From Bacillus oleivorans (lineage in GTDB: Bacteria > Bacillota > Bacilli > Bacillales > JC228): DNA of 53,915 nucleotides. Position 1 is the first letter of the stretch. Each line of letters opens with the position of its first letter. The stretch covers positions 1 through 53,915 of the forward strand of contig NZ_OAOP01000015.1 of the NCBI RefSeq assembly GCF_900207585.1, written 5' to 3'. Of this stretch, positions 1 through 9,603 are shown one piece after another. Made by a program: the position numbers and the translations under genes. The notes beneath the pieces were generated by a model that saw only the letters and a program-made list of their open reading frames with translations, did not search any database and was not told where the DNA came from.

Positions 1-23
1 GCCAGGATCAAACTCTCCATAAA
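1..23 (-). rRNA. rrs: 16S rRNA, 5' end only (partial)
   Basis: The reverse complement of the first bases reads GAGAGTTTGATCCTGGC, the universal 5' end of bacterial 16S rRNA (the site of the 27F primer). The gene runs off the left edge, so only about 23 nt are present. The mature 5' end is placed by analogy with Bacillus 16S (TTTAT before GGAGAG) and could be off by a few bases. It is the first gene of the rRNA operon downstream of lysS, as in B. subtilis. Confidence 0.93.
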
Positions 24-474
24 AGTGTTTGATATAGCTCTTAAAAAAATAGAATTAACGTTGACGCTTTTCTTTGTTCAGTTTTCAAGGAACAAGTCAC
101 TAACTTCAATCACATCGTGATTGACTTCAACGAATGACTTCATGCTGCTTTACGACGAGCTGAAGATCGCTCTGTCGCAGGAGCAAGGTTATAATTATAT
201 CACACGATTTAACGCGCGTCAATAATTATTTTCAAAAAATCTAATTGACTTTCTTTGTGTTTCCTTGCGATCAGCTAAGAATTACTTCTTAGAATAAACT
301 CTATCGCTTGTGCAATTTATTCTTTTAATCGCTGTTTCTTTTTTTAGCGACCTTTATATATTATCAAGGTCACGTTTATAAGTCAACAATTTTTTTACTC
401 TGTTTTTTCAAATCGAACGTTGTTTATAATCGAACAGCAAGAAATAATATACCACCGTTTTTCACTGCTAGCAA
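24..474 (-). promoter_or_regulatory. rRNA operon leader with three candidate sigma-A promoters
   Basis: Three promoters read toward the 16S gene on the minus strand. The nearest is TTGACG-N17-TATAAT (222-194), the middle TTGACT-N17-TAATAT (386-358), and the far one TTGCTA-N17-TATATT (474-446). Tandem promoters are usual for Bacillus rrn operons. The leader between 222 and 24 contains TGTTCCTTGAAAACTGAAC (about 79-97), a boxA-like motif common just before Bacillus 16S genes and probably used for antitermination. No protein gene is seen between 24 and 591. Promoters are read by eye; spacing and hexamers support them strongly. Confidence 0.75.
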
Positions 475-591
475 TAGTAAATTTTAACATTACTAAACAT
501 AACATTTCTTTCTATTGGCTAGCCATAAATCTACATAAATTATATAAGCCAACACACAACAGTCTATTGCTTCTTTTAATCCTTATTATAT

Positions 592-626
592 AAAAAAGCC
601 AAAGAGATCTATCATCTCCTTGGCTT
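592..626 (-). terminator. Rho-independent terminator after lysS
   Basis: A 13-bp stem (AAGCCAAGGAGAT with ATCTCTTTGGCTT) and 5-nt loop are followed on the minus strand by a run of Ts. It ends the lysS transcript just before the rRNA promoter region, insulating the rrn operon. Confidence 0.88.
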
Positions 627-639
627 ATTCATAACCATC

Positions 640-2130
<1,491 letters not shown>

Positions 2131-2197
2131 TCAACTCCATCAATTTAAATTGAAATACTTTACATTATGATTTTTTATGTAACCCGGAATTTCCGAG

Positions 2198-2231
2198 TTT
2201 AATGAGTAAACATATTTAATGAGTAAACATA
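2198..2231. repeat. Exact 17-bp tandem duplication
   Basis: TTTAATGAGTAAACATA occurs twice head to tail, without mismatch, in the dusB-lysS spacer. It lies about 75 nt upstream of the lysS start. No known function; a recent duplication or a direct-repeat binding site are both possible. Confidence 0.85.
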
Positions 2232-2263
2232 ATAGGTAAGATTTTATAAACGTATACATATAG

Positions 2264-2291
2264 TAAAACTGCCAGCGTAGACTGGCAGTAT
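2264..2291 (-). terminator. Terminator after dusB
   Basis: Perfect 8-bp stem ACTGCCAG / CTGGCAGT with a 6-nt loop, followed on the minus strand by TTTTA. It lies 52 nt beyond the dusB stop. Confidence 0.75.
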
Positions 2292-2342
2292 ATACTGTAC
2301 AAACTCATATTATAAAAAAGGACGAACAGAACTGTCAAATGA

Positions 2343-3344
2343 TTAAACAGCTTTTGTTTGCTCTAGTTCTTTTTCTTCCATTTCTGCAGTGAAATTATCT
2401 AATAATGTTACAAGCTGATCACGTGTATCACAAGAGTTAATTTCATTTCTTACTTTTGCATTACCTCGGATCCCTTTCAAATACCAAGCCGCATGTTTTC
2501 TCATTTCTCTAATCGCTACATTTTCGCCCTTAAGATTAATAAGACGGTCTAAATGTAGTTTACAAACATCCATTTTTTCTCTAACTGACGGCTCACCTAA
2601 TAATTCACCTGTATCAAGGTAATGAACAGTTCGATAAATCATCCATGGGTTACCTAGTGCTGCCCGGCCGATCATAACACCGTCACAGCCAGTCTCATCT
2701 AGCATGCGCTTTGCATCTCCTGGAGTTTTAACATCTCCATTTCCAATAACCGGGATGCTAACAGACTGTTTAACTTCTCGGATGATATCCCAATTAGCTG
2801 TACCTTCGTACATTTGCACTCTTGTTCGGCCATGAAGAGCAACCGCTTTTCCCCCCGCTCTTTCCACAGCTCTTGCATTTTCTACAGCATAAATATGGTC
2901 TTCATCCCAACCCATTCTCATTTTCACAGTGACAGGCTTATCAACGGCGTCAACAACCGCTGAAACCATTTCATAGATTTTATTTGGGTCTAGCAGCCAT
3001 TTGGCACCTGCATCACATTTAGTAATTTTGGGAACTGGGCATCCCATATTAATATCAATAATGTCAGCTGTAGAATTTTTATCAACGAACTTTGCTGCTT
3101 CTACTAATGTTTCTTGCTCTCCTCCGAAAATTTGAAGACTCATTGGCTTTTCCCGCTCATCAATATAAAGCATGTTCATCGTCTTCTCATTTCCGAACAA
3201 AATTCCCTTGTCACTCACCATTTCCGCACAAACCATACCTGCACCAAACTCTTTAACAGTCAAACGAAAGGCTGAGTTACAAACACCAGCCATTGGAGCT
3301 AAAACAACTCTATTCTTTAACTGGATATCTCCAATTTTAAACAT
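2343..3344 (-). CDS. dusB: tRNA-dihydrouridine synthase B
   Basis: FMN- and NADPH-dependent enzyme that reduces specific uridines in tRNA to dihydrouridine. The 333-residue protein starts with the family signature KNRVVLAPMAGVCNSAFR, has the active-site stretch NMGCPVPKITKCDAGA (the Cys is the general acid) and the flavin-binding HGRTR and GNGDV motifs. I chose the ATG at 3344, which matches the family start MFKIGDIQ; a TTG two codons upstream (3350) is an alternative closer to the GGAG site. It closes the folate cluster, 14 nt after yazB, and ends at a terminator. Known in B. subtilis as yacF. Confidence 0.96.
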   Translation of the reverse strand: MFKIGDIQLKNRVVLAPMAGVCNSAFRLTVKEFGAGMVCAEMVSDKGILFGNEKTMNMLYIDEREKPMSLQIFGGEQETLVEAAKFVDKNSTADIIDINMGCPVPKITKCDAGAKWLLDPNKIYEMVSAVVDAVDKPVTVKMRMGWDEDHIYAVENARAVERAGGKAVALHGRTRVQMYEGTANWDIIREVKQSVSIPVIGNGDVKTPGDAKRMLDETGCDGVMIGRAALGNPWMIYRTVHYLDTGELLGEPSVREKMDVCKLHLDRLINLKGENVAIREMRKHAAWYLKGIRGNAKVRNEINSCDTRDQLVTLLDNFTAEMEEKELEQTKAV

Positions 3345-3358
3345 AATCAAACGATCTC

Positions 3359-3571
3359 CTATTCTTGTGTAGTAGGATCTAACTCTTCCTTTTGGACATT
3401 AAGGGTTTTAGCGATCAGGTTTACCATATCTTCCGACGGAGCCCGATTTCCGCGTTCGATTTCACCTAAAACAGAGACAGATACTCCGATTTCTTTAGCT
3501 AGCCCTTCTTGTGTAAAGCCTTTTAGTTTTCTAAATGCTCGAATTCGTCTTCCCCATCTATCTGCTTCCAT
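3359..3571 (-). CDS. yazB: Small Cro/C1-type HTH DNA-binding protein
   Basis: A 70-residue protein made almost wholly of an HTH_3 (Cro/CI) domain: LKGFTQEGLAKEIGVS is the first helix-turn and SVSVLGEIERGNRAPS the recognition region. It is the B. subtilis YazB equivalent by position and content; its target is not known. It overlaps the 3' end of folK by 49 nt in another frame, which makes translational coupling likely. It could be an autoregulator of the folate cluster, but that is only a guess from position. Confidence 0.85.
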   Translation of the reverse strand: MEADRWGRRIRAFRKLKGFTQEGLAKEIGVSVSVLGEIERGNRAPSEDMVNLIAKTLNVQKEELDPTTQE

Positions 3572-4050
3572 CGCCTGACTCCTTTATCTTTCGGAATTTC
3601 ACTTAAGATTTGCTTAAACTCTTTTCCCAAAGTAGGATGTATTAACTTTTTATCTATTTCCAAGAGCGGTATTAAAACAAAAGACCGCTCATGCATTCGA
3701 GGATGTGGAACAATTAATTGCTCTGTTTCAATATTGTCTTGATTATATAGCAAAATGTCAAGGTCTATTGTTCGGGGCCCCCATTTAAAAAGCCTGATCC
3801 TACCTAGTTTTTCTTCTATTTGTAAAATTATTTCCAGCAGCTGAATTGGCGGTTCCGCCGTCTCAATTTCGACAACCATATTTAAAAAAGGAGCCTGGTC
3901 TTCAAAACCAACCGGGTCAGTTTCATAAATGGACGACATGTTTGTAATCTGAATCGATTCTCGCCGCTTTAATAAAGAAATAGCCTCTTTTAGATAACCG
4001 AACCGATCTCCCATATTGGTTCCTAAAGACAAGTATGCTTTATTGATCAT
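3523..4050 (-). CDS. folK: 2-amino-4-hydroxy-6-hydroxymethyldihydropteridine pyrophosphokinase (HPPK)
   Basis: Transfers pyrophosphate from ATP to 6-hydroxymethyl-dihydropterin, the step before dihydropteroate synthase in folate synthesis. The 175-residue protein shows the N-terminal YLSLGTNMGDR motif, the signature GPRTIDLDILLYN and the following HPRMHERSFVLIPL. Its ATG overlaps the folB stop by 4 nt (ATGA), so the two are translationally coupled. Its last 49 nt are shared with yazB. All expected catalytic stretches are present. Confidence 0.96.
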   Translation of the reverse strand: MINKAYLSLGTNMGDRFGYLKEAISLLKRRESIQITNMSSIYETDPVGFEDQAPFLNMVVEIETAEPPIQLLEIILQIEEKLGRIRLFKWGPRTIDLDILLYNQDNIETEQLIVPHPRMHERSFVLIPLLEIDKKLIHPTLGKEFKQILSEIPKDKGVRRWKQIDGEDEFEHLEN

Positions 4051-4409
4051 GGACGTCGCCTCGTAATTTCCACAGCTACACTCTCATAGTGCCCAGGAAT
4101 AGGAGGGTCTGGTTTAATGACTTTAATCGTGCAGGCTTGGACTTTTTCGAACCGGACAAATATCGTTTCAGCAATTTTCTCAGCGACGGCTTCGATTAAT
4201 TTATATGCCTTTCCTTCCACAATTTCTAAACAAAGCCGGTACACTTCTGCATAATTAACGGTCTCAACTAAATCATCCAGCTCGCCAGCCTTTTTTAAGT
4301 CAAGTTCCAGGATAATATCTACATAAAATCTTTGGCCGAGCTTGGTTTCCTCAGTAAAAACGCCATGATACCCGTAAAATGCCATTCGGTTAAGTAAGAT
4401 TTTATCCAT
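4047..4409 (-). CDS. folB: Dihydroneopterin aldolase
   Basis: Converts 7,8-dihydroneopterin to 6-hydroxymethyl-dihydropterin, feeding FolK. The 120-residue protein has the family start MDKILLNRMAFYGYHG (the YGYHG part lines the active site) and the conserved KPDPPIPGHYESVAVEI near the C-terminus. It overlaps folP by 8 nt and folK by 4 nt, a tightly packed folP-folB-folK operon as in B. subtilis. Confidence 0.96.
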   Translation of the reverse strand: MDKILLNRMAFYGYHGVFTEETKLGQRFYVDIILELDLKKAGELDDLVETVNYAEVYRLCLEIVEGKAYKLIEAVAEKIAETIFVRFEKVQACTIKVIKPDPPIPGHYESVAVEITRRRP

Positions 4410-5241
4410 TCATTTTCCTCTTTCCGCATAAAACATCCATTACGTCTACCATTCTTTTAATTTCCTTCACGTCATGAACACGAACTAGCTGGCAGCCTTT
4501 TTGAATTCCATAACAAACCGTTGCACCTGTCCCTTCCATTCGCTCTGAGACAGGAAGGTCTAAAATATGTCCAATCATTCTTTTTCTGGAAGTAGCAAGG
4601 AGGACTGGATAACCCATCGCAACGAGCTCGTCCAGATGCTGCATCATCAGCACATTTTCCTCAAAGGTCTTGGCAAAGCCGATACCCGGATCCAAAATGA
4701 TGTGTTCATCCCGAATTCCTGCCTTTTTAGCGATCGCAATGCTCATTCTTAAGTCGTCAAAGGCATCCTTAATAAAATCATGGTATGGCTGTTTCTCCCG
4801 GTTATGCATTAAGATGATCGGAACATTATACTGCTTAGCAACTGCAGCTATTTCCGGTTCCTTTTTCGCTCCCCAAATATCATTTATGATGGATGCCCCC
4901 GCTTCAACCGCTTTCCTTGCCACTTCTGCCTTATAGGTATCAACAGAAAGAGGAACGGAGATTCTTTTTGTGATGGCCTCTATTACCGGAATAACTCGTT
5001 CTAGTTCTTCTTCAGCGGAAACTGGCTCATGCCCAGGCCGGGTTGATTCTCCTCCAATATCTAATAGATCTGCTCCTTCTTGAACAAGGCGGTCCGCATG
5101 CTCAACCGCTTTCTCCACACTATTAAATTTGCCGCCGTCCGAAAATGAATCGGGTGTAACATTTATGATTCCCATGATGAGAGTCTTATTTGAAAAATCT
5201 AGCTGGTACTTCCCGCATGGAATAACCGCTTGCTGATTCAT
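4402..5241 (-). CDS. folP: Dihydropteroate synthase
   Basis: Joins p-aminobenzoate to the pterin pyrophosphate to form dihydropteroate; the target of sulfonamides. Both DHPS signatures are present: MGIINVTPDSFSDGG near the N-terminus and LLDIGGESTRPG further on, plus SVDTYKAEVA and the C-terminal ATSRKRMIG and RVHD motifs. I chose the ATG at 5241 (279 residues) because AGAGGTG lies 6 nt upstream; an in-frame ATG at 5346 would add 35 hydrophobic, non-conserved residues and has no good ribosome site. In B. subtilis pabB, pabA and pabC precede this gene (there called sul); here it comes straight after a terminator behind cysK. Confidence 0.96.
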   Translation of the reverse strand: MNQQAVIPCGKYQLDFSNKTLIMGIINVTPDSFSDGGKFNSVEKAVEHADRLVQEGADLLDIGGESTRPGHEPVSAEEELERVIPVIEAITKRISVPLSVDTYKAEVARKAVEAGASIINDIWGAKKEPEIAAVAKQYNVPIILMHNREKQPYHDFIKDAFDDLRMSIAIAKKAGIRDEHIILDPGIGFAKTFEENVLMMQHLDELVAMGYPVLLATSRKRMIGHILDLPVSERMEGTGATVCYGIQKGCQLVRVHDVKEIKRMVDVMDVLCGKRKMNG

Positions 5242-5364
5242 TTTTTCACCTCTATTTATTCCTGCTACATTCATCATACATAAAAATCGACAAAATAAAC
5301 AACTTCTTAAAAAGAAAAGTATTCCGAACCGAATCTTCCCAAACAATAATTGCTTTTTCTCACC

Positions 5365-5397
5365 TTAAAAAAGCCTACCCACATCGTGAGTAGACTT
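5365..5397 (-). terminator. Terminator after cysK
   Basis: Hairpin AAGTCTACTCAC / GTGGGTAGGCTT (some G-U pairs) followed by six Ts on the minus strand, 8 nt beyond the cysK stop. It splits cysK from folP, so the folate genes need read-through or a promoter in the roughly 120 nt before folP. Confidence 0.85.
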
Positions 5398-5404
5398 GTC
5401 ATTT

Positions 5405-6334
5405 TTATTGTTCATCAAATTGATAGAGCGGAGTACTTAAGTAACGCTCACCATTACTTGGAAGAACAGTTAACACTTTTTTCCCTTTTCCAAGTCTTTT
5501 AGCAACCTGAAGCGCTGCACAAATCGCTGCACCTGAAGAAATGCCGCCTAAAATGCCTTCTTCTTTCGCAGCCTTTCTGGCGTATTCAAATGCTTCGTCT
5601 GTGGTTACATGAATAATTTCTTCATAAATTTCTGTATTTAAAGTATCTGGAACAAAGTTTGGTCCAAGTCCTTGTAATTTATGAGGACCTGGTTTACCGC
5701 CTGATAAAATAGGCGAATCCTTTGGTTCTACAGCAATAATATGAATCCCAGGGTATTTCTCTTTTAATACATCGCCGGCGCCTGTAATCGTACCGCCTGT
5801 TCCGATACCTGCAACAAAAGCATCTAACTGAACGCCCATTTGCTCGACTATTTCTTTTCCTGTGGTACTCCGGTGAACTTCTGGGTTTGCTAAGTTTTTA
5901 AACTGTTGCGGCATGAAGTAGCTATGTTCATTAGCAAGTTCTTCAGCTTTTTGTACAGCCCCTCTCATACCTTCTGGACCAGGTGTTAGTACAAGCTCAG
6001 CCCCATAAGCACGTAAAAGATTCCGTCTTTCCATACTCATCGTTTCCGGCATAACAATTATGGTTTTATAGCCCTTTGCTGCTGCAACCATTGCAATTCC
6101 AATTCCCGTATTTCCGCTGGTCGGCTCAATAATTGTATCGCCATCTTTTAAAATACCATCGCTTTCAGCTGCTTCGATCATAGCTAAAGCAATTCTGTCT
6201 TTTACACTGCTTCCCGGGTTCATATACTCAAGTTTTGCATATACTTCAGCAGAATCTTCATCCACTAAACGATTTAGTTTTACAATCGGTGTTTCGCCAA
6301 TTAATTCAGTAATTGAATTCACTATTTTCACCAT
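5405..6334 (-). CDS. cysK: Cysteine synthase A (O-acetylserine sulfhydrylase)
   Basis: PLP enzyme making cysteine from O-acetylserine and sulfide. The 309-residue protein shows the PLP lysine in [11 protein letters not shown] (about residues 36-46), the substrate loop PTSGNTGIG, the phosphate-binding GTGGTITG and the C-terminal [14 protein letters not shown]. Start ATG 6334 has CGGAGGTG 8 nt upstream. It has its own promoter and terminator, so it forms a single-gene unit here. In B. subtilis CysK also partners with the repressor CymR. Confidence 0.97.
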   Translation of the reverse strand: MVKIVNSITELIGETPIVKLNRLVDEDSAEVYAKLEYMNPGSSVKDRIALAMIEAAESDGILKDGDTIIEPTSGNTGIGIAMVAAAKGYKTIIVMPETMSMERRNLLRAYGAELVLTPGPEGMRGAVQKAEELANEHSYFMPQQFKNLANPEVHRSTTGKEIVEQMGVQLDAFVAGIGTGGTITGAGDVLKEKYPGIHIIAVEPKDSPILSGGKPGPHKLQGLGPNFVPDTLNTEIYEEIIHVTTDEAFEYARKAAKEEGILGGISSGAAICAALQVAKRLGKGKKVLTVLPSNGERYLSTPLYQFDEQ

Positions 6335-6360
6335 TTTACTGGCACCTCCGCTATTCCCGA

Positions 6361-6410
6361 CTAATTTTATAGGTTTATTTTGAATTTATCACAATTCCTT
6401 AAAAAGTCAA
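6361..6410 (-). promoter_or_regulatory. cysK promoter, sigma-A type, possible CymR site
   Basis: TTGACT and TAAATT separated by 16 nt sit on the minus strand upstream of cysK. The spacer and -10 region contain AAGGAATTGTGATAAATTC, which resembles the AT-rich CymR operator described for B. subtilis sulfur genes. The promoter call is fairly sure; the CymR site is inferred by resemblance only. Confidence 0.6.
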
Positions 6411-6453
6411 TTAAAAACGACTGAAATAAAGGATGTAATTACCAAAATAATGA

Positions 6454-6540
6454 ATAAAAAAAGCCTCCCGCTACCGATCTGACCCTTCCTATTTTTAATA
6501 TGTAATCTTTGTTTCGAAGCTGCTTTTATAGGAGAAGCTT
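6454..6540 (-). terminator. Probable long-loop terminator between yacD and cysK
   Basis: On the minus strand AAGCTTCTC (6540-6532) can pair with GGGAGGCTT (6469-6461) using G-U pairs, and the 3' arm runs straight into seven Ts. The loop is about 60 nt, unusually long for a simple terminator. It may be the yacD terminator or part of an attenuator-like structure. No T-box or S-box consensus was recognised. Confidence 0.4.
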
Positions 6541-6544
6541 ATTT

Positions 6545-7432
6545 TTATTTCTGATCGCCGTAAAACCATTCCACTCCTAGTTCATCCCAGAATTCGCTTG
6601 CAGATATAGGGGTTTCAATTTGTTCTAAGGCAATTTTTCGGCGAATTTGTTCTTTTACTTCTTCATATTCCCACGTTTGGCCATCGATTTTTTCATGCAG
6701 ATAAAGGATGGAGTATTCATTCTCCCGTTTGAACGGATCTGACCAGGTTTCAGGTTTCATCTCTGCTAAAACATCCCCATATTCAGATGGAATGGTATGA
6801 TCTTGAAGCGATACAAACCCGAGACTGCCGCCTTGAGCAGAGGTAAATTCATCAATCGACCGTTCCATTGCTAAAACAGCAAAGCTTGATCCGCCCTTTA
6901 ACTCCTCAATTGTTTGGTTGGCTTCTTCTTCCGTCTTTACTACAATATGAGCAAGGTGGTACGTATCTTGGATCGAAAAAAGATGCTGATTTTCTTCAAA
7001 ATAACGCTGCATATCCTCCTCAGGAATAGTCACATCTTTTGTCAGCAATTCTTCTAAAATGATAACCCTTCTAATTTCATCCTTCCATTCGTCCTCATCA
7101 AAATTTTCCGAAGGCGCCATCCCATACATAGAATTAAAATAGGTGCTTTCCCTTGTCACTTCTTCTTCGTCTACTTCAATATCATACTCCTTTGCTAGCT
7201 GTTCAATCACTTCATCGTTAATTAAATCTTTTAGCGTCATTCTCCCGTATTGCTGTTCTAAGCTATTCATCCATTGTTCACGGGTGATCTCTACAGCCCC
7301 AACCTTTGCAACCACTTCCCCTTGCTGCATGGCTGGAGCAGCGGATGAATTTTTATATGAAAAATAAGCAATTGTGAGACAATTCGTTAACAATAATCCA
7401 ATAATGACAAAGGTAGACAACGGTTTTGGCAA
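6545..7432 (-). CDS. yacD: Membrane-anchored parvulin-type peptidyl-prolyl isomerase, PrsA-like
   Basis: Probable extracytoplasmic folding factor. An N-terminal hydrophobic stretch (STFVIIGLLLTNCLTIAYF) anchors the protein; it is followed by a SurA/PrsA-like N-domain and a parvulin domain with AHIVVKTEEEA and GGSLGFVSLQD. It is longer than a bare parvulin (about 295 residues), like B. subtilis YacD. I chose the TTG at 7432 because GGGGAGAGG lies just upstream; a TTG at 7465 would add 11 residues but has no clear ribosome site. The Cys in the hydrophobic segment could hint at a lipoprotein, but no good lipobox is seen. Confidence 0.85.
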   Translation of the reverse strand: MPKPLSTFVIIGLLLTNCLTIAYFSYKNSSAAPAMQQGEVVAKVGAVEITREQWMNSLEQQYGRMTLKDLINDEVIEQLAKEYDIEVDEEEVTRESTYFNSMYGMAPSENFDEDEWKDEIRRVIILEELLTKDVTIPEEDMQRYFEENQHLFSIQDTYHLAHIVVKTEEEANQTIEELKGGSSFAVLAMERSIDEFTSAQGGSLGFVSLQDHTIPSEYGDVLAEMKPETWSDPFKRENEYSILYLHEKIDGQTWEYEEVKEQIRRKIALEQIETPISASEFWDELGVEWFYGDQK

Positions 7433-7555
7433 ATGTTCCCTCTCCCCAAAAAGAAAACTAGGCAAACACTTTCGACTAGGCTTTAGCGCTGCCTGGTTAT
7501 CCCTATAAAATTTCCTCTATATTAAATTCTGCATGGTTAAATGATATCTCGTACT

Positions 7556-8437
7556 TTATTTTGCTTCTTCTAATAATTCTTCAAGTTCTTCTTTAGAGTA
7601 GTGATACTTGGCGTTACAAAAATGGCAAGATGCTTCAGCTTCTCCATCTTCTTCAATCATCTCGCGAATTTCTTCTTTCCCTAAACTGATAATGGCGCTT
7701 GCAAATCGTTCTTTTGAACAGGTGCATGTGAACTGAATCGGCATTTTTTCTAATACCTTTACGTTTTCTTTGCCTAGCAATTCATCTAATATTTCTTCCG
7801 GTGTCAGTCCGCGGTCAATCATAGTCGATATAGGGGGAATTTTGCTTAGTCTTTGCTCGATAAAACGGATCGTTTCTTCCTCACAATTGGGCAGAAGCTG
7901 TAAAATAAATCCCCCGCTCGCTTTTATTGAGTTATCAGGATTAACTAAAACCCCCACCCCGACAGATGAAGGGGTTTGTTCCGATGTAACAAAATAATAG
8001 GTGAAATCATCGCCAAGTTCTCCAGAGACAAGCGGAACTTGGCCTGAAAAGTTTTCTCTCAAACCTAAATCTTTTACGACCGTTAAGGTTCCATCTGTTC
8101 CAACGGCGGCACCAACATTTAGCTTCCCTTGCTCATTTCTTTCCTCAATATGGGTTTGCGGATTTGTTACGTATCCCCTTACATCACCCTTAGCATTACT
8201 ATCAGCTAAAATGACACCTATGGGACCTTTCCCCTCAATTTTTACCGTTAATTTTGCTTCTCCTTTTAACATTGCACCCATCATAACGGCGGCAGTCATT
8301 GTTCGTCCTAATGCAGCGGATGCAGTAGGCCAAGTATGATGGCGGCTTTGCGCTTCTGAGACTGTTTCCGTTGAAGAAACCGCATATGCTCGTACTTGTC
8401 CATCAAACGCCAGCGCTTTAATTAAATAATCATTCAT
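7556..8437 (-). CDS. hslO: Redox-regulated chaperone Hsp33
   Basis: Cytoplasmic holdase activated by oxidative unfolding. The 293-residue protein ends in the zinc/redox centre FTCTCS (CxC) and, about 30 residues later, [10 protein letters not shown] (CxxC); all four cysteines are present. The N-terminal body has the family's RVYA-like start and the [11 protein letters not shown] stretch. Start ATG 8437 has GAGGTG 10 nt upstream. It lies 24 nt after coaX, probably in one operon (coaX-hslO-yacD), as in B. subtilis. Confidence 0.96.
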   Translation of the reverse strand: MNDYLIKALAFDGQVRAYAVSSTETVSEAQSRHHTWPTASAALGRTMTAAVMMGAMLKGEAKLTVKIEGKGPIGVILADSNAKGDVRGYVTNPQTHIEERNEQGKLNVGAAVGTDGTLTVVKDLGLRENFSGQVPLVSGELGDDFTYYFVTSEQTPSSVGVGVLVNPDNSIKASGGFILQLLPNCEEETIRFIEQRLSKIPPISTMIDRGLTPEEILDELLGKENVKVLEKMPIQFTCTCSKERFASAIISLGKEEIREMIEEDGEAEASCHFCNAKYHYSKEELEELLEEAK

Positions 8438-8461
8438 CTTCTGTTAACACCTCAAGTAGTT

Positions 8462-9244
8462 TTATTTATTTTTTAGACTCTCCATATTTCTCTCATAAAT
8501 AAGGCGTAATCCCTTTAAAGTAAGAAAAGGATCTACAATATCAATAACATCGCACTCTTCTGAAATTAAATTAGCTAATCCGCCTGTTGTAATCACAGTC
8601 GGATTTTGATGACTCTGTTTTTTCATTCTGGATACAATACCTTCTACCTGACCAACGTACCCATATAATATACCCGATTGCATCGCAGAAACTGTATTTC
8701 TTCCAACAATTTGGTCGGGTTTGGCAATTTCAATTCTTGGCAGCTTTGCCGCTTTTGAATAGAGAGCTTCGGTTGATATACTGATCCCCGGAGCAATCGC
8801 ACCACCGCAATATTGCTTATGCTCATCAATATAACAATATGTAGTAGCTGTGCCAAAGTCGACGATAATGAGGGGGCTTCCATAGTCATGAATCGCTGCT
8901 ACCGCATTAACAATCCGGTCAGCACCCACTTCTTTCGGGTTATCATATTTTATATTAAGTCCTGTTTTTACACCCGGACCGACTACTAACGGATCAATGT
9001 TAAAATACTTCACACACATTCTCTCTAACGAAAACATGATTGGAGGAACAACAGAGGAAATGATAATTCCATCTATATCTGAAAAGGATAGACCTGAGTG
9101 GTCATATAAACCCTTAATGATCATGGCATATTCATCTTCGGTTTTATGTCGGTTCGTTTCAACTCTCCAATGATATTTCAAATGATCCCCTTCATAGACC
9201 CCTAATACAATATTCGTATTTCCCACATCCAAGACAAAAATCAT
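8462..9244 (-). CDS. coaX: Type III pantothenate kinase
   Basis: Catalyses the first step of coenzyme A synthesis. The ASKHA-fold kinase has the N-terminal phosphate loop [14 protein letters not shown], the catalytic GADRIVNA stretch, [10 protein letters not shown] and the C-terminal TTGGLA. I chose ATG 9244, giving the family start [11 protein letters not shown] (260 residues); a TTG two codons upstream is possible but only 4 nt from the GAGG site. First gene of a likely coaX-hslO-yacD operon after the ftsH terminator; a convincing promoter was not found in the 350-nt gap. Confidence 0.95.
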   Translation of the reverse strand: MIFVLDVGNTNIVLGVYEGDHLKYHWRVETNRHKTEDEYAMIIKGLYDHSGLSFSDIDGIIISSVVPPIMFSLERMCVKYFNIDPLVVGPGVKTGLNIKYDNPKEVGADRIVNAVAAIHDYGSPLIIVDFGTATTYCYIDEHKQYCGGAIAPGISISTEALYSKAAKLPRIEIAKPDQIVGRNTVSAMQSGILYGYVGQVEGIVSRMKKQSHQNPTVITTGGLANLISEECDVIDIVDPFLTLKGLRLIYERNMESLKNK

Positions 9245-9306
9245 ATGCAAATATCCTCACTTTACTTATTCATTTTTAAAATAATGTTTTTAATTCTGAA
9301 TTAGAT

Positions 9307-9410
9307 GACTGTCTAGCTCCAGCGCCTTCTCCAACAAAAAGCTAAAGTTTTCACCTCGTCTTAGCATATTCCAAGAAGATTACTTACAGCTCGGCGCAAG
9401 ACTAGATGTC
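9307..9410. repeat. Small intergenic element with imperfect terminal inverted repeats
   Basis: The left end GACTGTCTAGCTCCAGCGCC and the reverse complement of the right end GACATCTAGTCTTGCGCC match imperfectly over about 18-20 bp, bounding a segment of about 104 bp with no reading frame. The phrase CTGTCTAGCTCCAGCGCC is familiar to me from intergenic repeats in many Bacillus genomes. A related sequence occurs in inverse orientation between the two tRNA genes (about 18553-18570). Copy number elsewhere cannot be judged from this window. Confidence 0.6.
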
Positions 9411-9545
9411 GTTTCTAAAGATTGTTTTTCATGTTGAAATCAGTTGCCTTACTGCCAACATCATACCATATTTTTATTTTTGGATGACAGTGAGTCAACC
9501 TATGTATTGAGACACATTTTAATAAATCAAATTGTGAGCTAACAC

Positions 9546-9586
9546 AAAGAGCCAGGTTTCACACTTTTCTCGTGGAAACCTGGCCC
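9546..9586 (-). terminator. Terminator after ftsH
   Basis: Perfect 10-bp stem GCCAGGTTTC / GAAACCTGGC with a 14-nt loop, then TCTTTGTG on the minus strand. It separates ftsH from the coaX operon. The rest of 9245-9603 holds the repeat at 9307-9410 and otherwise nothing recognised. Confidence 0.8.
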
Positions 9587-9603
9587 TTCTTTAATTTGCA
9601 ATG

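Noticed and set aside
5242-5346. Longer N-terminus for folP
   Set aside because: The extra 35 residues are unconserved and hydrophobic, and the only good ribosome site precedes ATG 5241.
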